A stretch of DNA of 64,000 nucleotides from Acinetobacter colistiniresistens. Its GTDB lineage: Bacteria > Pseudomonadota > Gammaproteobacteria > Pseudomonadales > Moraxellaceae. Location of the stretch: positions 1-64,000 of the forward strand of contig NZ_KE340382.1 in assembly GCF_000413935.1 (NCBI RefSeq), given 5' to 3'. This document shows positions 38,278 to 47,546 of the stretch, piece by piece. Each line of letters opens with the position of its first letter. Position 1 is the first letter of the stretch. A model generated the notes under the pieces. That model was not told where the DNA came from. It searched no databases and was given only the letters and a program-made list of their open reading frames with translations. Made by a program: the position numbers and the translations under genes.

Positions 38278-39921
38278 ATGGTCAGTGCATATGATGAATT
38301 ACCGAAAACCCCAGCCAATTTTGTGGCCTTGTCTCCGCTACGTTATCTAGAACGTGCGGCCTATATTTATCCGCAGCAAGCGGCGATTATTCATGCTGAT
38401 CGTCACATTACTTGGCAACAGACGTATCAGCGTTGTCGTCAATTTGCACACCAATTAAGAGATTTGGGCATTCAAAAGAACGATACTGTTTCAGTGCTCT
38501 TACCCAACATCCCTGCCATGATTGAAGCACATTTTGCTGTGCCCATGGCTGGCGCAGTACTCAACACCTTGAATACCCGACTCGATGCAAAAACCATTGC
38601 TTTTATGCTCGAACATGCAGAAGCCAAAGTCCTGCTGGTTGATCCCGAGTTTCGCCAAGTTGCAGCAGAAGCACTCATGCTGGTCCCACAAGACATCATC
38701 GTGATTGATGTCTTTGATACTGAGTTTGACGGGGAACAGACTGCGCTTGGACAGTATGAATATGAGTCATGGCTCGCTCAAGGCGACCCTGAATTTGAAT
38801 GGCTACTGCCGCAAGATGAATGGGATGCGATTAGTCTCAACTATACCTCTGGTACCACAGGCAATCCTAAAGGTGTGGTCTATCATCATCGTGGCGCTTA
38901 TCTGAATGCAGCCAGCAATATCTTGGCTTGTGGCATGAAACCTCGTGCTACATACCTTTGGACCTTACCACTGTTTCATTGCAATGGTTGGTGCTTTGCC
39001 TGGTCAATTGCCGCCAGTGGTGGTACCAATATATGTTTGCGTCGCGTCGATCCAGTACTGATCTTTGAATATATTGCAGCGCATAAAGTCGATTATTTCT
39101 GTGGGGCGCCGATTGTGCTGTCCATGCTGATCAACACGCCAAACGAACAAAGAACTGCTTTTGAGCATCACGTCGAAGTCATGGTGGCTGGTGCTGCACC
39201 ACCTGTAGCGATCATTGAGGGCATGCGCAATATTGGCATTAACGTCAATCATGTCTATGGCTTAACCGAGACTTATGGCCCTTCCGCACTATGTGCTTCT
39301 CAAGCAGGCTGGAGTGATTTATCCATTCAGGAGCAAGCTCAGCTCCACTCTCGCCAAGGGGTACCTTATCCGCTACAGGATAGTATGCGAGTACTTGATC
39401 CAGAAACCATGCAGCCCGTCCCCAATGATGGACAGACCATGGGCGAAATCATGTTCCGCGGCAACATTGTCATGAAAGGGTATTTAAAAAATCCCGAAGC
39501 GACTCAGGAAGCATTTAAAGACGGCTGGTTCCATACAGGAGACTTGGCGGTCAGCCATCCCGATGGTTATGCCAAAATTACCGACCGCTCCAAGGATATT
39601 ATTATTTCAGGTGGCGAAAATATTTCATCGCTCGAAGTCGAAGACGTGCTTTACCGACACCCAGCAGTACTCACTGCGGCAGTCGTTGCTAAACCGGATG
39701 CACACTGGCAAGAAGTACCTTGTGCTTTCATTGAATTGAAGCAAGGAGCTTCTGTTTCTGCCGAAGAAATCATTGCGCATTGTCAGCAAGAGCTGGCCCG
39801 CTTTAAAGTTCCCAAAGATGTGGTGATTACTGAGATTCCCAAGACTTCGACAGGAAAGTTGCAGAAATTTATTTTAAGGGAATGGGCAAAGAAACGGGCG
39901 GCAAGTGAGTTTAGAAATTAA
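38278..39921 (+). CDS. Acyl-CoA synthetase (AMP-binding, medium/long chain)
   Basis: ANL-superfamily ligase of 547 aa that activates carboxylic acids to acyl-AMP and then acyl-CoA. The P-loop YTSGTTGNPKGVVYHHRG (about 194), VYGLTETYGP (about 327), WFHTGDLAV and KTSTGKLQKF with the C-terminal catalytic Lys are all present. It resembles the FadD-like/DmdB-like group acting on medium-chain or methylthio-carboxylic acids; the substrate cannot be fixed. AGGA lies 10 nt before the ATG. Monocistronic and divergent from thrS. Confidence 0.9.
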   Translation: MVSAYDELPKTPANFVALSPLRYLERAAYIYPQQAAIIHADRHITWQQTYQRCRQFAHQLRDLGIQKNDTVSVLLPNIPAMIEAHFAVPMAGAVLNTLNTRLDAKTIAFMLEHAEAKVLLVDPEFRQVAAEALMLVPQDIIVIDVFDTEFDGEQTALGQYEYESWLAQGDPEFEWLLPQDEWDAISLNYTSGTTGNPKGVVYHHRGAYLNAASNILACGMKPRATYLWTLPLFHCNGWCFAWSIAASGGTNICLRRVDPVLIFEYIAAHKVDYFCGAPIVLSMLINTPNEQRTAFEHHVEVMVAGAAPPVAIIEGMRNIGINVNHVYGLTETYGPSALCASQAGWSDLSIQEQAQLHSRQGVPYPLQDSMRVLDPETMQPVPNDGQTMGEIMFRGNIVMKGYLKNPEATQEAFKDGWFHTGDLAVSHPDGYAKITDRSKDIIISGGENISSLEVEDVLYRHPAVLTAAVVAKPDAHWQEVPCAFIELKQGASVSAEEIIAHCQQELARFKVPKDVVITEIPKTSTGKLQKFILREWAKKRAASEFRN

Positions 39922-39930
39922 GTTCTCCCA

Positions 39931-39964
39931 TAAAAAAGAAGTTTCCTAGGAAACTTCTTTTTTA
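39931..39964. terminator. Bidirectional terminator between the acyl-CoA ligase gene and darP
   Basis: A 32-bp perfect palindrome centred on CCTAGG with A6 and T6 ends, able to act in both directions. Confidence 0.92.
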
Positions 39965-39973
39965 ACGTTCTAA

Positions 39974-40507
39974 TTACTGTTCAGATAACAATGCGACCTG
40001 TTGTACATAGTTCACAAATTTGCGTTTTGAAGCCTCTAACTCTTCTTCACTGACTTGTTGTTTGATATCACGATGGATACGCAAGACATGCTGACGCAAG
40101 GTATGACGTTCAGATGCATTAAAGACTTTGCTAAATTCATTAATGATTGGATCACCTTGATCAATCATACGATCCACCCAACGCATCAATTGCATTTGTT
40201 TTTTCGCGCCTTGCTGTGGCGTGAGATAAGACAAAATTGTAGTTTCATCTTCATTGCGCAACAACTTACCAACACGTTGGAACTGGCGACGACGTGCTTC
40301 AAATGAACTGATCTTTTGCACTTCAAGCAATGCATCAATTAAACGTTCATCGACTGGAAGTTTTTGAATCTGCTTTGGATTCAGTTGAGCCAATTGCTCA
40401 CCCAAAGCGGCCATGCGCTGGACTGCCTTTTTTTGCTCAGTTCGACTCGCACGCCCGTCTAATGATTCAAAATCTTCATCGGTATAACGTTGGGTACCAC
40501 GTGCCAC
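39974..40507 (-). CDS. darP: Ribosome biogenesis factor DarP/YjgA (DUF615)
   Basis: A 177-aa helical protein associated with late 50S assembly. Landmarks are KKAVQRMAALGEQLAQL, LPVDERLIDALLEVQKISSFEARRRQFQRVGKLLR and the C-terminal RKFVNYVQQV, which match YjgA well. It lies 2 nt downstream of npr, so it is part of the rapZ-npr-darP unit. Confidence 0.93.
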   Translation of the reverse strand: MARGTQRYTDEDFESLDGRASRTEQKKAVQRMAALGEQLAQLNPKQIQKLPVDERLIDALLEVQKISSFEARRRQFQRVGKLLRNEDETTILSYLTPQQGAKKQMQLMRWVDRMIDQGDPIINEFSKVFNASERHTLRQHVLRIHRDIKQQVSEEELEASKRKFVNYVQQVALLSEQ

Positions 40508-40509
40508 TA

Positions 40510-40779
40510 TTACTCTGCCTCATAAAATTTTGCTGCGAACAGCGTTTGAATTTCTTCCAGTGCCTTCTCTTCATCGGCACCATCAATCACCAGTCTCAAT
40601 GTAGTGCCCTTACCCGCACCCAACATCAACAATGACATAATATTTTTTGCATCAACCAACTTATCGCCCTTGCCAATTTGAATCGAAGAACGGAACTTGG
40701 TCGTCACTTCAATCAGTTTACCAGATGCACGTGCGTGTAAGCCGAGTTTGTTAATTACATCAATTGTTGTGTCTATCAT
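40510..40779 (-). CDS. ptsO: HPr-family phosphocarrier NPr of the nitrogen PTS
   Basis: An 89-aa HPr-like phosphocarrier of the PTS-Ntr pathway, phosphorylated by EI-Ntr and passing phosphate to EIIA-Ntr. The active His15 lies in [15 protein letters not shown] and the regulatory-site region is [10 protein letters not shown]. It overlaps rapZ by 4 nt, the NPr hallmark (rapZ-npr adjacency), rather than being in a sugar PTS operon. In A. baumannii NPr is reported to work with GigA/GigB, whose genes are at 1.5-3.2 kb in this window. Confidence 0.93.
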   Translation of the reverse strand: MIDTTIDVINKLGLHARASGKLIEVTTKFRSSIQIGKGDKLVDAKNIMSLLMLGAGKGTTLRLVIDGADEEKALEEIQTLFAAKFYEAE

Positions 40780-41627
40780 GACCAGTGCTTCATTTCTCTA
40801 TGTAAGATTTGGACAGCCCATTTTGCCTCAAGGGCTTGTTTGAGTCTATCCACGATATAAACTGAACGATGCTGTCCACCGGTACATCCCACTGAAATGG
40901 TCATGTAATGGCGATGCCCTTCTGCAAAAGCAGGTAACCACTTCTCTAGAAAAGCATAAATGTCTTCAAACATCTCGTTGGTTTGTTGACTGCCTTCCAA
41001 AAAGCGGCGCACAGGTTCATCTAAACCTGAAAAACGGCGTAATTCTAAATCCCAATGTGGATTTGGTAAATGTCGTACGTCAAAAACATAATCTGCATCC
41101 AGTGGAATCCCATGCTTATAACCAAAGGACTGCAAAATGACGATCAAATTATCGGATTGTCCAAGCTTGGACAATAAAATATGTTTTAAATCATGAACAC
41201 TTTTATCGGTGGTATCAATATGTACTGTGGAGCGGAATTGTATCGGAATTAAAAGCTGCTTCTCTTCCTGAATACATTGCAACAGACTATTGAAGCGACT
41301 TGCCAGAGGATGAGGTCGACGAGATGCACTAAAACGTGCAATCAAATCCTGATCCTGTGTAGTCAGATAAATAATATCGACTGTACCATGTCGTTGTAAT
41401 TGCTGAAAAACATGATCAAACTCTTGCATATCGGCACGAGTGCTTCGAATATCCACCCCAAGTGCCAGCTGCTCCAGATTATTTTCATGATCAAGTTTGG
41501 CTACAATTTCAGGCAATAACGCCAAAGGTAAGTTATCTATACAATAATAGCCCAAGTCTTCAAGCACTTGTAAAGCCGAGGATTTTCCTGAACCGGATTG
41601 ACCTGTAACGATAAGAATACGCTTCAT
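40776..41627 (-). CDS. rapZ: RNase adapter RapZ
   Basis: P-loop RNA-binding protein that in E. coli guides RNase E to the GlmZ sRNA and so controls GlcN6P synthesis. The 283-aa protein has the Walker [14 protein letters not shown] (about 6-18), [35 protein letters not shown] and the C-terminal RNA-binding-type motif [16 protein letters not shown]. All key parts are present. No GlmZ homologue was sought beyond this window. It heads rapZ-npr-darP. Confidence 0.95.
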   Translation of the reverse strand: MKRILIVTGQSGSGKSSALQVLEDLGYYCIDNLPLALLPEIVAKLDHENNLEQLALGVDIRSTRADMQEFDHVFQQLQRHGTVDIIYLTTQDQDLIARFSASRRPHPLASRFNSLLQCIQEEKQLLIPIQFRSTVHIDTTDKSVHDLKHILLSKLGQSDNLIVILQSFGYKHGIPLDADYVFDVRHLPNPHWDLELRRFSGLDEPVRRFLEGSQQTNEMFEDIYAFLEKWLPAFAEGHRHYMTISVGCTGGQHRSVYIVDRLKQALEAKWAVQILHREMKHWS

Positions 41628-41647
41628 GGCGTTTTGCCCTTCATTTT

Positions 41648-42493
41648 TTATGTTTTAAAGTCGATTTGTAAGTTATCAATCAAACGTGTTGAACCGAGTT
41701 TGGCTGCAACAAATAACACCAAATTCCGGTCAAACTGTTGAATGGGTTGCAAGTTGGTTTGGCGAGCTTCCACATAATCCACAACAAAACCAGCTTGTGT
41801 CAATTGAGTAGAGATATTTTCTAACACTTGTGACAAAGCTTGCCCTTCATGCAGTTGCTGTTCAGCCTGTTTAAGCAATTGGTAAATCGTTGGTGCAACA
41901 GCACGTTGCTGTTCAGTCAGATAACCATTACGCGAGCTTAAAGCAAGCCCATCTTCAGCACGGACTATCGGCACACCAATCACTTCCAGTGGCATATTCA
42001 AGTCTTGCACCAACTGGCGAATCACCGCCAATTGCTGATAGTCTTTTTGACCAAAGAAGGCAAAATCTGGCTGTACAATATTGAATAACTTGGTCACAAC
42101 AACCGCAACACCATCAAAATGACCTGGGCGTGACTGACCACAAAGATCATCGGTAATTTGACCGACACTGATATTGGTCAAACGTGGTTGAGTACCATAC
42201 ATTTGCTCAACAGTAGGTGCGAAAATAATATCACACCCCACATCCGCCAATAGACGACTGTCCTGCTCTAAAGTACGTGGATAACTCTCAAAATCTTCGC
42301 CTGCACCAAATTGAATAGGATTGACGAAAATACTCACCACCACCACATCACACAGTTTTTTTGCTTCACGCACCAAAGTCAAATGACCTTCATGCAAATT
42401 CCCCATGGTCGGTACAAAACCAATCAGTTTTTTTGAGCTACGCCCTGGTGCCAATGATGCGGTTAAGCCTTGTATTGTTGTTTCAGTTTTCAT
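41648..42493 (-). CDS. panC: Pantothenate synthetase
   Basis: Last step of vitamin B5 synthesis: ATP-dependent joining of pantoate and beta-alanine. The 281-aa protein has [40 protein letters not shown], and [10 protein letters not shown], the standard adenylate-forming (HIGH/KMSKS-like) motifs. It is 3 nt downstream of panB. Confidence 0.97.
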   Translation of the reverse strand: MKTETTIQGLTASLAPGRSSKKLIGFVPTMGNLHEGHLTLVREAKKLCDVVVVSIFVNPIQFGAGEDFESYPRTLEQDSRLLADVGCDIIFAPTVEQMYGTQPRLTNISVGQITDDLCGQSRPGHFDGVAVVVTKLFNIVQPDFAFFGQKDYQQLAVIRQLVQDLNMPLEVIGVPIVRAEDGLALSSRNGYLTEQQRAVAPTIYQLLKQAEQQLHEGQALSQVLENISTQLTQAGFVVDYVEARQTNLQPIQQFDRNLVLFVAAKLGSTRLIDNLQIDFKT

Positions 42494-42496
42494 GAC

Positions 42497-43306
42497 TTAA
42501 AGCTCAACTTGGAACGTATGTTCCTTGGCTGGGAAAGACTGATCTTGCACTGCGGCATGGTACGATTTAAACGCATCCACAATGGCTGTTTCACCCGCTT
42601 GCTCTTTCATAAAGTTGCGAACAAAGCGCGCCACACGACCAAAAGTCAAACCAAGCATGTCTTGTACCACAAGAACCTGACCATCGGTTTCATTGCCCGC
42701 ACCAATCCCAATCACTGGGGTGTTCGGAAATAATTCAGCAATTTCTTTGCCCAATTGAGCAGGTACACATTCAAGTAATAAAACAGCAGCACCTGCATCG
42801 ACCACCGCTTGGCAATCAGCAATCAATTGATCTGCTGCCTCACGTGTTCTTGCTTGTAGCTTATAACCACCAAACACATGCACAGATTGAGGGGTTAAAC
42901 CCAAATGAACACAGACTGGAATACCATTACGGGTTAACACGGTCACCAGTTCACTGAGCCAAGCGCCGCCTTCAATTTTGACCATTTGTGCGCCGACTTG
43001 CATCACCGTCTTGGCATTTTTCAAGCCATCTTCAAGTGTGGCATAGCTCATGAATGGCAAATCAGTCATGATTAAGGCATGCGCATTACCACGGCGTACA
43101 GCTGCGGTATGGTAAGCCATATCTTCAACGGTGACAGGAAGTGTAGAGTCTCTTCCCTGAATTGCCATTCCTAGAGAATCACCGATTAAAATCGTATCAA
43201 TTTCAGCCAATTCCATAGCTTTCGCCATACTTGCATCGTAACAAGTCAGGCATGAGAACTTGCGTCCTTCGGCTTTAAACTTTCTTAAGTCACTTAGACT
43301 AATCAT
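42497..43306 (-). CDS. panB: Ketopantoate hydroxymethyltransferase
   Basis: First committed step of pantothenate synthesis: moves a hydroxymethyl group from methylene-THF to ketoisovalerate. The 269-aa TIM-barrel protein shows LTCYDASMAKAMELAEIDTILIGDSLGM, VKIEGG, HLGLTPQSVHVFGGYK and IGIGAGNETDGQVLVVQDMLG with the metal-binding Asp/Glu residues. It is 39 nt downstream of folK, in the conserved unit pcnB-folK-panB-panC. Confidence 0.97.
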   Translation of the reverse strand: MISLSDLRKFKAEGRKFSCLTCYDASMAKAMELAEIDTILIGDSLGMAIQGRDSTLPVTVEDMAYHTAAVRRGNAHALIMTDLPFMSYATLEDGLKNAKTVMQVGAQMVKIEGGAWLSELVTVLTRNGIPVCVHLGLTPQSVHVFGGYKLQARTREAADQLIADCQAVVDAGAAVLLLECVPAQLGKEIAELFPNTPVIGIGAGNETDGQVLVVQDMLGLTFGRVARFVRNFMKEQAGETAIVDAFKSYHAAVQDQSFPAKEHTFQVEL

Positions 43307-43345
43307 GATGATGTCCTCTACAGGCGTTTCCAGAACGAAACAGTC

Positions 43346-43834
43346 TTAAGCGGTTGCCCAAGACTGGTCTGCTATTACAGTCAAGTTTGCTTGCTGCACC
43401 AGTTCTAAATCTTTTAATGAATGACCATTTAATTGCAAATGAGCATCTAAATCCAATAAGGGAAGCAGTACAAAATCACGTTGTAAAATACCGATATGCG
43501 GCACGGTTAAACGTTCATTTTGGATCTGCTCTTGACCATAGATCAGTAAATCCAGATCAAGGGTACGCTCTCCCCAACGTCGCAAACGAATACGACCCGC
43601 TTCTTGCTCAAATTGTTGTAATTGATCTAACAAGGCAAGTGGTTCAAGTGTCGTATCCAGTTGAACAACGGCATTTAAAAAGTTGGGTTGGTCTTGTGGC
43701 CCCATCGGCGGAGTTTGATAAAGCCGTGATACCTGTACAGTCCCCAAAGCCGCGAGCTTCGCAACAGCTTCTCTCAGAATTTGTTGCGAATCGCCTAAGT
43801 TACTGCCCAAACCAATATAGCTGCGAATACTCAT
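43346..43834 (-). CDS. folK: 2-amino-4-hydroxy-6-hydroxymethyldihydropteridine pyrophosphokinase
   Basis: Folate synthesis enzyme (HPPK) of 162 aa. Motifs: YIGLGSNLGDSQQILREA, TPPMGPQDQPNFLNAVV, and the signature RWGERTLDLDLLIYG with the magnesium-binding Asp pair. The start overlaps the pcnB stop by 4 nt. Confidence 0.97.
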   Translation of the reverse strand: MSIRSYIGLGSNLGDSQQILREAVAKLAALGTVQVSRLYQTPPMGPQDQPNFLNAVVQLDTTLEPLALLDQLQQFEQEAGRIRLRRWGERTLDLDLLIYGQEQIQNERLTVPHIGILQRDFVLLPLLDLDAHLQLNGHSLKDLELVQQANLTVIADQSWATA

Positions 43835-45285
43835 TGGGTCGGCCCGAAAACCACTTGACTGAGATCACGTTGAACGCGCTTACGTTTGAGAATTGGGTGA
43901 TCAGCATTGACTTGACCAGAACCCGCTGTCGCTTTTTCAATAAAACGACTGCTTGACTCATCAGCTCTGACACGCTCTTTCTTGCCACGGCGGCTTCTTG
44001 GCTCAGGCACATTGACCAAAGGTTCGATCTCAGTCGACTTCGGCTCATCAACCTCAACCGCCTTACGACGCGTTTTACTGCGTTGGCGATTGTATTGACG
44101 AATCACGGCTTCTTTTTGATCCGTGCTCATTTCCTGGTAGGCTTCCCACCAAACGCCCATGCCTTCAGTACTGCTATCACCTGATTTCTCACGTAACAAC
44201 AAGAAGTCAAAGCCTGCACGAAAACGTGCATGACCCGCTAACGCTTCAATCTGCTGTGGTTTTGGATTAAGCAAACGAGTCTGCATTTCCCACACTTCAC
44301 GAATAAAAGTTTCGGCAAAACGTGGAATAATGGTACGCGTCGCTTGACGCTTCAACACATCCAAACCGGCTTGCGCACGTGCTTCCGCAGGCACAACCCC
44401 TTTGTTTAAATAGAAGTCACAACGCTCCAAGAAAGGTTTCCATAACAACACCGCATAGAAAAATGCAGGATTGATGGTTTTACCAATTTGGATCCGTTGA
44501 TCGGTATTGCGCGCCGCACGCTCAATAAAAGCGGTCAAATTCGGTGGAATTTCAGCAAACAACTGTTTCCAGACACCAAACTCAATCAACATGGGTAATA
44601 CACGGGTCAGGTGTCCCATGGTGAATAGCTTTTGCGACTCATCATATAAACGATGGGGGGAGACATCACGCAATAATTGCGTCATCTCGGCATCAAACAC
44701 ATCAAGAATCGATTGATCAATCTGGAAGTTGAGCTTTGCAGCAAAGCGTAAAGCACGCAACATCCGCACTGGATCTTCTTCAAAACGCTGAGCAGGTTCC
44801 CCGAGGAAACGTAAAGTACGGCTATTGATATCATCCACTGCATGGCAGAAATCAAGCACTACCGCTTTACGTGGTTGATAATACAAAGTATTGATCGAAA
44901 AATCTCGACGAGCAAAGTCTTGCTCGATCGTTCCCCAGTTATTATCACGAAGAATCATTCCAGATGCACTGGTGACTGCTTTTTTCGGTGGGGCACGGAA
45001 TGTCGCAACTTCAATCAGTTCGCGACCCGAGTATACATGTGCTAACTCAAAACGTCGTCCAATAATTCGGCAACGTCGACCAAAAACCTCTTTTACTTGG
45101 GCTGGTGTAGCATTGGTAACCGCGTCAAAATCCTTTGGATTAAGACCTAACATCATGTCTCGAACACCCCCACCCACAATATATGCCTCATAGCCTGCTT
45201 TAGTCAGACTATCAATGACATCTAAAATTGAGGAAGGAAGTTGAGCTGTGGACAAACCACATTTTGACGCACGCAAAGTTTGCAA
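43831..45285 (-). CDS. pcnB: Poly(A) polymerase I
   Basis: Adds 3' poly(A) tails that mark RNAs for decay. The 484-aa protein has the nucleotidyltransferase core YIVGGGVRDMMLGLNPKDFDAVT, the RRDFSINTLYY motif, and EDPVRMLRALRFAAKLNF, followed by a basic, disordered C-terminal tail (about 400-484; RSRRGKKERVRADE). These features fit PcnB better than a CCA-adding enzyme. The start is TTG with AGGAG about 10 nt ahead; the first in-frame ATG would delete half of the catalytic motif. Confidence 0.93.
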   Translation of the reverse strand: MQTLRASKCGLSTAQLPSSILDVIDSLTKAGYEAYIVGGGVRDMMLGLNPKDFDAVTNATPAQVKEVFGRRCRIIGRRFELAHVYSGRELIEVATFRAPPKKAVTSASGMILRDNNWGTIEQDFARRDFSINTLYYQPRKAVVLDFCHAVDDINSRTLRFLGEPAQRFEEDPVRMLRALRFAAKLNFQIDQSILDVFDAEMTQLLRDVSPHRLYDESQKLFTMGHLTRVLPMLIEFGVWKQLFAEIPPNLTAFIERAARNTDQRIQIGKTINPAFFYAVLLWKPFLERCDFYLNKGVVPAEARAQAGLDVLKRQATRTIIPRFAETFIREVWEMQTRLLNPKPQQIEALAGHARFRAGFDFLLLREKSGDSSTEGMGVWWEAYQEMSTDQKEAVIRQYNRQRSKTRRKAVEVDEPKSTEIEPLVNVPEPRSRRGKKERVRADESSSRFIEKATAGSGQVNADHPILKRKRVQRDLSQVVFGPTQ

Positions 45286-45425
45286 AAGACACTGTCTCCT
45301 ACGTCAGGACGTAAATAACAATTTGTCGCTAATCATAGCTCTAACACACACAAAGGGCAATTTATTCTGTTGGAAGTTTCAACAGTTCAGTCTGCCTAAT
45401 CAATCACCTTTTTACCGTTTCAAAC

Positions 45426-45851
45426 TTATAGCATCAGCTTTGACTTGTTTTTCTCAAGTAATTTTGGCCCAATGCCTTTGATATTCATCAACTCATCCAC
45501 ATTTTTAAAGCCGCCATTTTTTTGACGATACTCTACAATGGCTTGTGCTTTTTTCTCGCCCACCCCATTTAACATTTGTAGTTGCTGTAAGTTGGCTTGA
45601 TTTAAGCTAATTTTATCACCCTGAATATTGCCCGATGATGAAGCCTGCTTCGGAAGCTGCTGAGTTGGACGAGATAAATAGTAATTATTATCGGCTTGTC
45701 TTGCCAATTGCTGATCACGTGCTTGCTGCTGTGCCTTCCACTGTTGATAAGATTGGTCAAACTGCTGTGCCTTGAGATGTGATATACACCCCAAGCACAA
45801 GATCATCAATAAAAAAAACTTATGTTTGCTGCGTGATTGCGGCAATCTCAT
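45426..45851 (-). CDS. comEA: ComEA-like helix-hairpin-helix DNA-binding protein
   Basis: A 141-aa exported protein: N-terminal signal (about 13-28; FFLLMILCLGCISHLKA), a Gln-rich spacer (about 30-75), then a ComEA-type double helix-hairpin-helix domain (ISLNQANLQQLQMLNGVGEKKAQAIVEYR, then FKNVDELMNIKGIGPKLLEKNKSKL). In naturally competent Acinetobacter ComEA pulls transforming DNA into the periplasm. Its 5' end overlaps mazG by 32 nt. Full competence function is inferred from the domain. Confidence 0.88.
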   Translation of the reverse strand: MRLPQSRSKHKFFLLMILCLGCISHLKAQQFDQSYQQWKAQQQARDQQLARQADNNYYLSRPTQQLPKQASSSGNIQGDKISLNQANLQQLQMLNGVGEKKAQAIVEYRQKNGGFKNVDELMNIKGIGPKLLEKNKSKLML

Positions 45852-46626
45852 GACTGCTCTCCTGAGCTTTTAATTGTCGTTTTGCCTGCTCCCAAAGCTC
45901 ATCCATCTCGGCCAAGCTCATGTCTTGCAAGTCTTTCTGTTGTCGTTGTGCCTGCTGCTCAATAAAAGCAAAACGGCTTCTAAATTTATGGATGGTTGCC
46001 AGCAGCGCGGTCTCACTTGACACGCCCAGCTTTCGCCCCACATTAATTAAAGAAAATAAACAATCACCGAACTCTTCTTGAATATGATCAGCATTTTGGC
46101 TTTTTATCGCCTGTTGTAACTCTTCTAATTCTTCATCCAATTTAGCATAAGCATCTTCAACCGTTTCAAAATCAAAACCGAGCTGAGCTGCTTTGTGCTG
46201 AATTTCATGTGATTGTACCAATGCAGGTGCATGTTTAATCTCATCTAACCTTGATCGTATCTTACCCTGTTTTTCTTGTTGTTTGATTTGTTTCCATAAT
46301 TCACCGACCTGCTCGGAATCCAAATTTTGATATTTTTCCGCCTGAAATACATGCGGATGACGACGAATTAATTTTTCACTAATGGCTTCTACCACATCCT
46401 GAAAGTTGAATAATCCTTTTTCATCAAACATTTGGGACTGGAACACCACTTGCAACAGTAAGTCGCCAAGTTCATTGCGGATTTCATCCACTTCGCCCGA
46501 GCGAATTGCAGCCTCAACCTCATATGCCTCTTCAATGGCATATCGTGTCAAACTTTCTGGTGTTTGTTGTTGATCCCACGGGCATTTTTGTCTTAATTCC
46601 TGCATGATTGCCAATAATTTTTCCAC
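45820..46626 (-). CDS. mazG: Nucleoside triphosphate pyrophosphohydrolase MazG
   Basis: House-cleaning enzyme hydrolysing NTPs to NMP and PPi; in E. coli it also lowers ppGpp. The 268-aa protein has two MazG domains: N-terminal (MQELRQKCPWDQQQT; AIEEAYEVEAAI; IRNELGDLLLQVVFQSQM) and C-terminal (DEELEELQQAI; EEFGDCLFSLINVGRKLG). Three starts are possible: 46698 adds non-homologous sequence; ATG 46632 has GGAG directly abutting; GTG 46626 has GGAG at 6-nt spacing and gives the usual start VEKLLAIMQELR. The GTG is chosen. Confidence 0.9.
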   Translation of the reverse strand: MEKLLAIMQELRQKCPWDQQQTPESLTRYAIEEAYEVEAAIRSGEVDEIRNELGDLLLQVVFQSQMFDEKGLFNFQDVVEAISEKLIRRHPHVFQAEKYQNLDSEQVGELWKQIKQQEKQGKIRSRLDEIKHAPALVQSHEIQHKAAQLGFDFETVEDAYAKLDEELEELQQAIKSQNADHIQEEFGDCLFSLINVGRKLGVSSETALLATIHKFRSRFAFIEQQAQRQQKDLQDMSLAEMDELWEQAKRQLKAQESSHEIAAITQQT

Positions 46627-46727
46627 GATCATCTCCAAACCCAAACAAGCAAATTGTTGCAGCACCAAGCTGCATATGCGTAATATACACGCACGCAAAA
46701 ATTATCAATATAAAGCAAGGGAAAGTC

Positions 46728-47501
46728 ATGCCATATAGTGTTTTTATTAGTGGCGCCGCACAAGGAATTGGCGCTGAAATTGCCCGTCTTTTTCATCAAA
46801 AAGGCTTTAAAGTAGGAATCTATGACATCAATGAAGAACAGGCACAGGCTTTAGCTGTAGAACTTGGAGCACATGCCAAAGCAGGTCATCTCGATGTCAG
46901 TCATTACGACCAATGGCAAACTGCCTTGCAAGAATTTAAAAGTTGGGCGGGTGAACTCAATGTTTTAGTCAATAATGCAGGCATTCTGTATTCAGGCGCA
47001 TTTGAAAATACACCAATCCAATCGCATCACCGTACCTTTGATATTAATGTGAAAGGCGTTGCGAACGGCTGCCATGCTGCCCTGACACATCTGCAACAAG
47101 CTAGCTTTGCTCGTATCATTAACCTTTCTTCAGCCTCTGCGATTTATGGCCAAGCTGACTTGGCCTCTTATTCTGCTAGCAAATTTGCTGTGCGCGGTTT
47201 AACTGAAGCCTTAGATGTAGAATGGCAAAAATACAATATTCGCGTCTTGGATGTGATGCCACTCTTCGTACAAACCAATATGGTCAAAGATATGGATGCT
47301 GGCAGCATTCAACATATTGGTGTGGATCTCACCCCTGCCGATGTGGCAAAACAGGTACTGCATTTGGTGCAACACAAAGACCATGCCTTGCTTCCAACCC
47401 ATACCCCTGTCGGGATAAAAACCAAGCTGATGTATCAATTATCGAGTATGAGCCCACAGTTTTTAAACCGACTCACCAATCTCTTTTTAGCTAAACGCTA
47501 A
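46728..47501 (+). CDS. Short-chain dehydrogenase/reductase (SDR)
   Basis: A 257-aa classical SDR. The cofactor motif is ISGAAQGIGAEIARLF; NNAG is present (LVNNAGILYSG), and the catalytic Ser-Tyr-Lys are in LSSASAIYGQADLASYSASKFAVRG. The frame is open 40 codons upstream, but the ATG at 46728 is preceded by AAGGGAAAG and matches the Rossmann start. Substrate unknown. Divergent from mazG and convergent with relA. Confidence 0.92.
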   Translation: MPYSVFISGAAQGIGAEIARLFHQKGFKVGIYDINEEQAQALAVELGAHAKAGHLDVSHYDQWQTALQEFKSWAGELNVLVNNAGILYSGAFENTPIQSHHRTFDINVKGVANGCHAALTHLQQASFARIINLSSASAIYGQADLASYSASKFAVRGLTEALDVEWQKYNIRVLDVMPLFVQTNMVKDMDAGSIQHIGVDLTPADVAKQVLHLVQHKDHALLPTHTPVGIKTKLMYQLSSMSPQFLNRLTNLFLAKR

Positions 47502-47504
47502 AAA

Positions 47505-47540
47505 TAAAAAAGCTGCATCGAAATGCAGCTTTTTTATTTT
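47505..47540. terminator. Bidirectional terminator between the SDR gene and relA
   Basis: AAAAAAGCTGCAT / ATGCAGCTTTTTT with a CGAA tetraloop. Confidence 0.93.
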
Positions 47541-47546
47541 TATGAT

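Noticed and set aside
43354..43956. 200-codon plus-strand open frame across folK and pcnB
   Set aside because: Antisense to two strongly supported genes; composition is typical of a shadow frame.
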